Shown piece after piece: positions 1 to 12,000 of a stretch of DNA of 64,000 bases; positions within the stretch are counted from its first letter, which is position 1; every line of letters starts with the position of its first letter. Both the position numbers and the translations under genes were made by a program. Under the pieces are notes generated by a model, which saw only the letters and a program-made list of their open reading frames with translations, had not been told where the DNA came from and ran no database searches. Source of the DNA: Ulvibacterium sp965228935 (GTDB lineage: Bacteria > Bacteroidota > Bacteroidia > Flavobacteriales > Flavobacteriaceae); the NCBI RefSeq assembly GCF_965228935.1, contig NZ_OZ245846.1, positions 2,976,001 to 3,040,000 on the forward strand. Reading direction: 5' to 3'.

Positions 1-3000
1 ATAACTGCTCAGCTGAGTGATCTTCATTATTTGCCTCCGTTAAAGCAAGGTCAAAATAATGCAGGTATCAGGGACCAGGCCATATATCTTTCAACTCCGG
101 AACCAACGACCTTTGCTGTAAATGCCTATCGGGGTACCAATCCGACACCTGTAGCTACTTTCAACATCTCCAATGTAAATCCCGCGGTATGGACCTTGGG
201 CGATGGGGATAACAATATTACTTTGGTAAACAATGCCAATACAGGGGTAGTGCTTACCAATAGCGGACTACGTTTTGAATCCCCAAGTGGAAATCGGTTT
301 TATGTTAATTATAGGGGCAACTCTAGTGCCCAGGCTGCTTCATTGACCGCAAAAGGAAGACAGGCCCTGGGAACCCGCTTTAAATGGGGAGGGGTACCCA
401 ACCGAGGGGCCCACCCTTCCAAATCCAATACGTTGGGTATTATGGCCACGGAAAACAATACTACGATTAACGTTTTTGGGTATGATCCGGGCTGTGAATT
501 CAGGGTTGGGAATAATAGGGCAGGTATTACGGACAACACCTATACGATAACACTGGATGCCAACGAATCCTTTGTTTTCGAAACCTATATCGGAAACAGT
601 CCTACCCAGGCCCATGAGGATGGATGGATCGGTGCTTCCATAGTTTCGGATAAGGACATTGTTATTAGCAATGGCTCCATAAACTTCGGTAGACAGGTAG
701 GTGCCAGTAACCGTGATGCGGGTATTGATCAACCTGTTCCAGAAAACCGTTTGGGCAAGGAATATGTATTTATTCGAGGTAATGGTAACACCAATGGTTG
801 GACGGAGTTTCCGTTACTTATTGCTACTTCGGATAACACCCAGATTTTTGTCAACGGAAGTACCACCCCCATAGCAACAATTGATAATGGGGAATACTTT
901 GAGGTTCCGAGCAACAATTATTCATCAAATTCAGTTGGAGCCAATATGTTGGTACAAACATCCAAGGATGTGTATGCCTATCAATGTATGGCAGGGGCAA
1001 GTCAGGTATACACCCAGGGGCTCAATTTTGTTGCCCCGGTAAACTGCTTGTTGCCCGATGTTATGGACAATATCCCGGATATTCGAAATATGGCGGGACT
1101 CAATGTTACGGGTGGGGTCACCATTGTTGCTGCCGTAAATACACCGGATGCCAACATTCTGGTTACTGATGGAAACGGCCCCGTAACCTTGCCTGCCTCT
1201 AATCCCGTAGCAGGTTCTACAGATTGGAAAACCTTTTTCATCCCCAATCTTAACGGTAATGTGAGTGTGCAATCCACAGGACCCATGGCTGTTGGATTCT
1301 TTGGTTATAATGGTGCTAGGGGCGTTGCCGGATACTTTTCAGGCTTTGATACCCTACCCGAGGTAACCCTGGCAATTAGAGGGGGCAGTGGCTGTTTTGT
1401 AGGATCTGAAATTTATGAGGCAACCAATAACAATTTTGACGCTTTCCAATGGTATGAAAATGGACAGCCTATTCCCGGTGCCAATAGTCCAAGCTATTCA
1501 CCCCCCGGAGCTGGCGAGTATTTCTTAAGGGGTACCAAAGGACCGTGTACGTATGACAGTAACCCCATACAGGCCCTTTATTGTGATCCCGATGTTGTAT
1601 TGGAGAAAACCGTGGATAAGGCCGAGATTATGGAAGGGGAAACGGCTACGTTTACCGTTCGGGTTCAAAACTGGGGCCTTGGACCTTTGACCAACCTACA
1701 AATCACGGATAACATCCCTACTGGGCTTACCTTGGTTAATGCTTTTACCATTTCCGGAAGTTGGAGTGGCAACACTTGGAATATCGGAACTTTAAACGGA
1801 GGTGAAGTAGCGGAATTGGAACTTGAGGTGCGGGCCGACGAGATAGATGTACTTCCCTTATTAAGTTTATCCAATACGGTCACCAATACCCAGGATCAAA
1901 CGGATACCAATATAACCCCCGACCACCCAACTGCATTGCTTACCGTTCATAACGACTTTGACAGCGACGGGGTAAACGATATCACCGATTTGGATGATGA
2001 TAATGATGGTATCTACGACGAGGAAGAGTGCGCTACGCTATTGTTCAATATTTCGGACGGGAATACCCACAATAGCGGCCTTATGACCGTTGATAATTAT
2101 TTGGTACTTGACGTTTTTAGCATAGACAATTCGTTTAACCTACAGATCAATGGCAATGATGTAGCCGGAGAAATCCAGTTTCAGGACGGTACCTCTGGGA
2201 ATGCGGCTAATTTCATCGATGGTACGGGTTATGGAGAAAATGGCAATCCCGATATTTGGACCGTGACCGGGACACATGGCAGCCCACTTCTTCGGGTGAT
2301 CATTGATCAAGCAGGTCAGTTTCAACTTTTTGGCACACGATCTTCCAATGGGCCATTGGAGCCTATGGTTCTTACGACCCCGGCCAATATTGTAAATTGG
2401 AATCCATCGGGCAACAACAATGTTACCATAGGTCAGGCGGTAGCAGGCCCAACCAACATGAGAGGGGTACTTCTGACCGCAGGTTGTGATACGGATTCCG
2501 ATGGTTTTCCCGATCCCTTGGATTTGGATAGCGACAATGATGGCTGTAGCGATGCAAACGAATACTATAAGGATAACAATGCGGATGGTGGCGATGGCGG
2601 TGAGTATGGTTCTGGCACACCTGTTGTGGATTCAAATGATGGTACCGTAAATGGTGCATCCTATACCAAAGTATTTGCCCCCGAGATTTTGCTGGGCAAT
2701 ACTTCTGAAGATCTTGGTGGTAATGATATTAATGGACAAGGTGTAAATCTTGGACAGACCTTTCAATATGTACTCCGATTTCAGAACACCGGTGATGATA
2801 GTGCCACAAATTATGTCATTAGGGATATACTCCCCAATAATGTAACCTTGGATAACATTGATGTATCCAATGCGCCGGGTACTACCAATACCTATGACAT
2901 CAACACAAATACTATTGAATTTCAAGTTCCCGATAACCTTGTTGAGGTCGGGGATCCGGAATATAGCATCCGGATTTCGGTAACTATCTCGGCCGACTGC

Positions 3001-6000
3001 TCCGATTTTGTGGATGCCTGTTCTTCACAGTTGGAGAATTTGGCATATTCCACTTTTCAAGGTACGCTAAACCCAACCTTATTTACCGATGAATTAGGTA
3101 CTTCGAACTTTCCTTGTAACAGTGTTCCAGAAGTGGCGAGCAACAACATTTTGAATGACTTGGCCAATTGTGGTCAGGCCAGGACCGTACAGTTGTGCGG
3201 TAATGATGTTCTTCTTACGGCCGGGTCTGGGTTCGGAACGTATACATGGGCACTCGACAATAATGGAAATGGGCAAATTGACGGTTCGGATACCGTTTTG
3301 AACGATGGGAATCCCGATAACGACCCAAGTACTTTGTTGGTTACGGACATTGGCAATTACATTGTGGAAAAATCGGCTGGCGGAAGTTGTCCGGACCTTA
3401 CCGAACTGATTACCGTTGAGCGATTTGGTACAACACAGACCAACCCGATAATCACATATTTTAATCAAGTTAACTCTGATAGCGACTTGGACAACGACCT
3501 ATACGGTGAGATCGTAGCCTGTTCCTTGGATGGAGATTTACTGCCAAAGATATTCCTATGTGGCGAAAACGACTCGGCTCTGATTCAATTGGGCATAACC
3601 GATGCCCAAAGCATAACATGGCAAAAACTGGATGAGACCAGTTGTTCGGATAACGGCGACGATTGTGCCAATAAGAATTTTGGATGTGCATGGACCGATT
3701 TGGCCTCCCAAAACAATTTTACCGCGACCGATAGTGGTGAATATCGTGTGGTCATTACGTATCAAAACGGTTGCTTTAGTCGTTTTTATTTCAATGTGTT
3801 TAAAAATACCTTGGATATCCAACACACTGCTTCGGATATTCTTTGTAGTACTCCGGGGAACATAAGGGTCACCAATATTGGCGCGGGATATGGGTTCCAA
3901 TTGGTGAATACCGCAAATAATGCTATCGTTGTCCCATTTTCCAGTAACAATGGACCTAATTTTGATATTGCGGCCAGCGGCTCCTACAAAATCCAGGTTA
4001 CCCAATTGGATCCTCTTAGCGGGAACCCAATTGATGGGGCCTGTATCTTTGAAACGGAGGACATAGGTATACTTGAACGGGATTATCAAGTTAACATCAC
4101 GACTACCCCTGCTGATTGTAATACCCTGGGCACAATAGCGATCCAGGCCCTGAACGTATTGCCACAGTATAGCTATGAACTTCGTCTGGACGATGGCAGC
4201 AATGGAGGTCAGGGAACCTTAGTGGACAGTCATCTGGTATCTGACGACAATACGTACACGTTTACCAATGTTAATCAAGGAAACTATATCGTGATTACCA
4301 CCACGGTCGATGGCTGTACGGACACCCAAAACATAACCGTTGGTGAAATTCCTGAATTGACCTTGACTGCCGTGACCCGGGAAAACATTACATGCGATCC
4401 AGGTATAGTGAACCTAACACCAAGCGGGGGAAGTCCAAACCCGGATTATAGAATGGCGGTTTGGAGCAAGGATGGTGCGGATCTTTACCCAAGTCCGCCT
4501 AGTCTTTCCGATATTCCTCCTGCTTTGGTACAAACCGCTTCTTCATTTCTCTTCAATGCTCCTTTGGAAGCTGGAGACTATGAATTCGTCGTTTTTGACG
4601 ATAATGGTTGTCATGCGTTCTCCAATGTGGTTACGATGCAATATTTGGATAGTCCGTCCATTTCGGCTTCACATTCGGCCATTGTCTGTGCGGACGACTC
4701 AACGGCATCCCTTACCGTTTCGGTTACCGGAGGTACTCCACCATACCGGTATAGCTTGGATGGCGGGGCCAATTACCAGACGGCCGATACGTTTCCAAAC
4801 CTTTCCGCAGGCATGTACACCATCACCGTGATGGATTCCAGTGGAAGTGGCGCTACAGGTTGCGTGGTAAGCTCCGATTATGAAATTGATCAACCGTTTC
4901 GATTGACCGCATCGGCGGCCATAGTGGAGGATGCTTCTTGTAATCCAAGTGGTGCGTCGGTCAAGATCTTGAACGCCAATGGTGGTCAGGCACCTTATGA
5001 GTATAGTTTTGACGGAGGTGGTAGTTTTGGTTCGGTAAACGAAAGAAATCTTCCGGCCGGAACCTACCAATTGATGGTTCGGGATGCCTTAGGATGTACA
5101 TTTGATATGGACCTAACGGTTCCGTCGCCTGTGCCGGATCCCAACTTGTCATATGCCGTTGACTATGATTGCAATGGTATGGGAACCATTACCATTTCAA
5201 CATCGAACACTACGGATTTTGACTATACCTATAGCCTAAATGGAACCGAAAACACACCTTCCGATAATAATGTATTTGCCAATGTGGCCGCTGGAACACA
5301 AACCGTAACGGTAGGTTATTCTAGCAGTATAGCGTCAGACCAAAGTACCTTGTTCTTCGAGGATTTTGGCGCGGGAACAACTACTCAGATTGGTGAAATT
5401 GGAGCCGATTATTGTTATGAGCCACAGGATGGTTCATTAACGACTTGTAATCGGGGCCCTGCCGGAATTCTGGTAAATGGAGAATATACGGTCACTAATT
5501 TGATAACCAATCCCGTTCCTTTCTGGACGAGTCCACAAGATCACACAAACCTAACGGACGGTAGGTTCTTGGCCATAGACGTAAGTACCTTCTCCGATAC
5601 GGGTAACCCACAACTCAATAATATTTTATGGGCAAGGCGGGATGTAGAAGTACTGCCGAATGAAGAAATCACCCTAAATTTCTGGGCCTACAACCTCATG
5701 AATCTTTCTGGGGCAGGGAACAATCCTGAAGTACTGATCGAAATCTTGGACAATACGGGCGCCCTAATTTATAGCGAAGTAGCTCCGGAGATTCCAAAAA
5801 ATACCAATAATACGGATTGGCACGAACGTACCATAACTTTCGATCCGGGAACTAATACCGATATCGACATTGTTTTTAGGACCAATGTTAATAGTAACGA
5901 TGGTAATGATTTAATTTTGGACGATATCACAGCCTTTCAAGTGCCTTCCGTTTGTCCAAAAACCCAAGATCTGGCAGTTTTGGTGGAAGCGAACCAAGCG

Positions 6001-9000
6001 TTTGATGCACAATTACTGAGTGTTACAAACCCTAGTTGTAATGGGGCCTCAGATGGTTTCATCCGTTTTGAGGTTTCCAATTTTGATGCCTTGGCAGGTT
6101 TTGAATACTCTTTGTATGGAGGTACCAATTGGATCACTTCATTGACCACACCGGTTACCACGGCAGCTATCTTGGCCGACGGTAATTATACCGTATTGGT
6201 CAGAAAGGCCAATGAGACTACATGTTCGGTGAATTTCCCGGCCACTATTATTGAACCTTCGGTTATAATGCCAACGTTAAACTTAACCGCCGAGTTCACT
6301 TGTTTGAATACTGGAGCAACACTGGATGCTTCGGCAACAGGCGGAAGTCCCGGATATGAATATCAACTTGAGGATACCTTGGGCAATATTGAGGCATCGT
6401 ACCAAACTAGCTCGGTATTCCCTAACATAACGGATGGTGACTACTTGGTTCGAGTACGGGATACCAATGGTTGCGAAGTACTGCTGCAATCCGCTCAGGC
6501 AGTTACGGTATCCGCGCCCGAGACCGTGGCTTTCACAACATCCTACACCCATTGCTATGATGGCCAGAACAACGCCACTGTAACCGTTCAGGTAACCTCA
6601 GGAAATGGGGATTACACCTTTAGCCTTAATGGAGGCGCACCAATGAGTCCATCCTTAGCGACTCCTACCGAATACACCTTTACCAATTTGGCGGATGGTA
6701 CCTATACTATTGAGGTGTTCGACACCTATGGTTGTTCTGCTTCAAATGCAGCGACTCCTGATATCATAGATCCCGCTCTATTGGCTCAAGTAGACGCTGT
6801 TGATGTTACCGATTGCGCGGATGGCAATATTACAGTTACTCCCACCGGAGGGGATGGCAATTATGTGTATGCATTTTTACCAACGGGATCTACCGTGGCG
6901 GATTCTGATTTTGGCCCGTCCCATACCTTTACGGTAACCAATGCTACCGCCGGTGATTACGATGTTTATGTGAGGGACAATAATGGAGCCGGCACACCTG
7001 ACCCGTATTGTCAATACATGGAGACGGTAACCGTGGGCAATGCTCCGGCTCTGGCATTTACAACTACTCCGACCGACCCTGAGTGCCATGATGGTATGGG
7101 TTCGATAGACATTTCTATTACAGCTGGAGATGCACCTTTCACTGTCGAAATTGTTGATCTGGACAATGGTGGGGCTTCCGATCAAATTGTAAATGATGTT
7201 CTGGCCAACACCTATACATTTTACAATTTAATGCCTGGTGACTATACAATTTCCGTTACTGATACGTACGGTTGTCTTGTGACCGATACGCCAGTGACCT
7301 TGAACAACCCAGATGAGCTGACGGCTACGATTACGGGGGCCACCCCTGTTAATTGCGGAGGTCCAGCAACGGATTTTGGATTTGATGTAACCGGCTATCC
7401 AGCTACGATAGGTACCGTTGAATTTAGTGATGATGCGGGTGCAACCTGGCAGTCCTCCGATCAGTTCAGGGGATATATCTCGGGCCAAATCGTCCATCCA
7501 TCCCTAAGGACGGTCGATGGTTCTGGAAACACGATCTGTCAAACCGATTTACCTCAATTTATCATCCCATATCCATTGGATAATCTTGACATTACCCTAT
7601 CTGCTTTGGTAGTGAACTGTAATGAGCTCCAGGTAGTTGTACAAGGCTCTCAAGGTGTGGCGCCTTACCAATATGCATTTAGTGATGACCCTGCTAATTT
7701 TGATCCCAATACTGCTACCTGGTTTCCAGGGGAAAGTACACATAAAGACGGTAGCACGGTTCCGGCCGGACATGGTAGGTATGAATGGTTGGGATTGGTT
7801 CCGGGTAGGACCTATGTATTTTATGTTCAGGACAACAACACCTGCACGAGACAGAGTACCGTAAACGTAAATGATTTGATAACCCAACCTTTGGGAATCA
7901 CCTCCTCGATTACACCTTCATGTAACGGAAGTACTAACGGTAGCATTACCTATACCATTGTTGAGAATATCGCTTCACCGGGCTCGGAAATGCAATGGTC
8001 ATTTTATGATATATCCTCCGGAACCCCGGTATTGGTTAGTGACAGTGGTGGCAATGTTCCGTTTTCCGCCCCCCATACCTTGACTTTCAATTCTCTGGGA
8101 ACAGGCAATTATTACATAGAAGTTACGAAAATGGATGGCGCTGTTTCCAGTTGTGTAAGTGCTTCCGAAAACGAATTGTTGGAAGAGTTGGATGCAATTA
8201 CAGGAACTCCCGGAATGTTGCAGGGTATTAGTTGTGACCGTCCAGGATTGATAGAAATCCCCGATATTTCGGGTGGGGGAGGCACCTATTATTACGATGT
8301 TTCGGGTCCCGCTCCATTTACACCGATTGCGGGTACATTGGACAACCCGATAGAAATTCCGGCAAATTCACCTTCAGGATCCTATACGGTTTCGGTAACG
8401 GACCAGTATGGCTGTTCAACGCCATTGGGCAGTGTAAACTTGAACCTCTCGCCTAATCCAGACATACACGGTATTGAAGTTGATAATTGTGGTCCCCAGG
8501 CCAATATTACGGTCACCTCGTTTTCAGCGGCACCCATTCACTATACCATAGATAATGGAGCAGGTTACACGGACAGCAATAGCAATGGTCTGTTCACCAA
8601 TGTGCCTTTAGGTACCTATACGGCAACTATTTTGGACAGTAATGGTTGTAGTGATACGGATACCGTGACCGTATATCCCAGCCTACAGGCCAATGCCAGT
8701 TTGACCCAAAATTTGGGCTGTGGTGTTGGCAATGAAGCCGAAATCTCGGTGGAAGCCACCAGTGGTTCGGGAAATTATGAATACGAAATAGTAGGTACTT
8801 CAAGCACCTTGGTCACAAGACAGGCCCTGACCGTCCACCCAACAACTATTCCGGTATCGACCTCGGACACATATACGGTACATATCTATGACATTGGGGT
8901 CGACGGGCCGGAATGTTCCCGATCATTCCCTATCTTGGTGGATCCGGCCATAGTACCCAGCATTTCGGTATATGCCTTTACCGATGCTACCTGTAACGGT

Positions 9001-12000
9001 GCAAACGATGGTACCCTAACGGTTACCGCTACCAACTTGGTGGCCGGTACACATACTATTGAAATTGTTTCGGGAACAGGAGCCGTCATAAGTACCTTCC
9101 CCATTAGTGCACCTAATGGAGGCAGTACTGTTACCTTTCAAAACCTTGAGGCTACAGGTCCCGGTATCGACTACACTATTAGGGTAACCTCTCCCAATGG
9201 TTGTTTCGATGAGACAACACAAATAATTTCTGAACCGGATGCCATTACCATAAATACCATTACTCCGGTTGAATATGGATGTTCTTCAGGCAACACCTCC
9301 GAAAATGCAAGCCTCACCTTTGCAGGGGCCAACGGTGGATCCGGCAATTATGTGCGATATGTATTCATACGTGATGGACATCCGGTTCAGGACGGTACGA
9401 ACCCCACTTGGATTGAAACCGATTTTGCAGGGGGCAACTATCTCATAAATGTCTATGATGAAAATGGCTGTGTAGGAAGCACAAACGCAACAATAGCTCC
9501 TTTTGATGAAATGGCCATGCCCACGATACATGTCAGTCAAGATGTTAGCTGTACGAACACAGGAGAAGAAATCCGTATCGATGTTATGGGAAGTGTAACC
9601 AATAGTACCGCCAATCTGGGAAATTACCAATTTACAGTACTCTCAGCTGGGACTTACACCCAGGATGCCATTAATCAAAATATATTTACCGAGCTGCAGG
9701 CTGGGATCCATACCTTTGCAGTTCGAAACATCACAACAGGTTGCGAAATGATTGTAGACCATGTTGTTGAGGAGCCAAACACTTTCGACATCATTGTGGA
9801 AAAGCTTTCGGATGTCGTATGCTTTGGAACCGATGGCAGTATCCGACTTACCTTGGTCGATGCTACGTATGGAGGTGGATTCTCATGGCGTATTTTTGAC
9901 ACCAATGGCACTCCGTCCGATCGTTCCGATGACGGCCCGGCCATTGCCCATGGAAATTCGGCAAATCTAGGCCCGACCGGAGCTATCGCAGTACCCGCAG
10001 GAAATTATTTGGCCGAAGTAGTGCAGGATGCCTTTCCGGAATGTAGCCAGGTACGATCGTTCAATATTACAACGCCGCCTGCACTGATTACCACGGGATC
10101 TATTGATTTAACCGGTGTAGGTTGTGGCACTAATCAGGGTAGTGCCTTAATTGCCCCTGAAGGAGGAGAAGGACCTTATACGATAGAGCTGACCCATGTG
10201 GGTAGTGGAATAACTACCACGGCAACATCAGTAAGCAGCCACCTTTTCCAGGGATTGAGTGCGGGGGATTATGATGTAAGCATTACCGATGCGCTCACCT
10301 GTAATCGGGTGTTCAGTCATGCCTTTAATTTGGTATTGCCAAATCCTATTACCGGTACCGTTTCAAATACCACTTTGATCTGTCAAGGGGATACGGATGC
10401 ATCCGTATCCGTAAGCCTTGATCCGAGAAATGTAACTACCAATTATAGATATGTGTTGAATACCTATAGTGATAACACTGGCAGTACGTTGCTTAGTACC
10501 TCGGTCTCCCAAGACAACCCTGCCTTTATGAATTTAGGAGCAGGTTTTTACAGTATTTTGGTCACCGATGATATGGGCTGTACTTTTGAAACAAGCCCGA
10601 TTGTTGAAATAGAGGATCCCACCGATGTGGAGGCACAACTGTTCACCAATCAGGCCCCAAGCTGTCAATTGGATGCAGAGCTACTTTTGGTAGCTTCAGG
10701 AGGAACAGGACCTTACGAATGGAGCGAGGACAATAGCAACTTTAATTCTATGAACAATGCCCAGGGAGCAGGCACACATCTATTCGTTAACGTCGCATCC
10801 GGTATTGATTACCAATATTATATTAAGGATAGTTTTAACTGTGTTTCCATAATATCCAACGAAGTTTCGATAGATTCTATTGAAGACCTTTCGGTTTCCT
10901 TGGATACATCTGCCGCTAGCATAAATTGTAATGGTGAAAACACTGCCGCTATCCATGCCGAGGCCAACGGCGGACTGGGCAACTATGAGTATGCCCTTTT
11001 CGATGCCGATTTGAATACCGAAATTTTACCTAACCAACCTAACGGACTGTTTACAGACCTATCTACAGGCAACTATTACATACGGGTTCAAAGTGGGGAT
11101 TGTGAGGCAATTTCACAAATAGTACCCATAGCGGAACCTGAATTGTTGGTAGTGGATCCTATTATCTCCGAAATTAGCTGTGCCGATGCGAATGATGGAA
11201 GCATAGTCTTGAACGTTTCGGGAGGGAGCGGAGCATATCAATTTGCAATTTCACCGAACCTAAACCAGTTTGACGATGAGAATAGTTTTGATGAACTGGC
11301 TCCAGGGGATTATACCATAATTGTTCAGGACGGGAAGGGTTGTTTTGAACTTGTGGAGTTTTCATTGACCCCACCTGATGCCTTGGCCGCCACCTATACC
11401 GTGTCCGATGAGATATGTTATCAGAGCAATGATGGAGCTATTACATTACAAATCACTGGAGGAACGGCACCTTATTCTACAAGTCTAAACAGCAATGAGG
11501 ATACGGACTTTGCCCAAGATATATTGGATTATAACGGACTCCCTAGTGGAAATCATATCCTTTTCATCAGGGATGCCAATGGATGTGAAATTACCGAGGT
11601 ATTCCAAATACAGAGCGGTGTTAACCTGGCCGGTGAGGCAATGGTTCAATACGAATGCGATCCTCAAGGGGCTACCTCGAATTCCGTGCAGATCGTTTTT
11701 GAGGATTCAAATGTTTCCAATGACATACTTTATGGCCTGGATACTGATGACCCTCAGGAAATGCAATTGGAACCCAGTTTTGAAAACCTGGCTGGTGGAT
11801 CTCATGTCATAACCGTAGTCCACAGTAATGGATGTTCCACAACCTTTCCGTTCGAAATTACCATTTTTGACCCATTGGAATTGCAACTGAGCGAAGGCGA
11901 TATTAACCAAATAAGTGCCGAGGCACTGGGTGGATCAGGGAATTATACCTTTATATTCAATGATGAACCCGCTACAACGGATCACGAATACTATATTCGG

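Noticed and set aside
31..33. TTG at 31 as the start of the giant surface protein
   Set aside because: The frame is open upstream to base 1 and encodes residues that match the paralog's mature N-terminus, so the gene is cut by the window edge.
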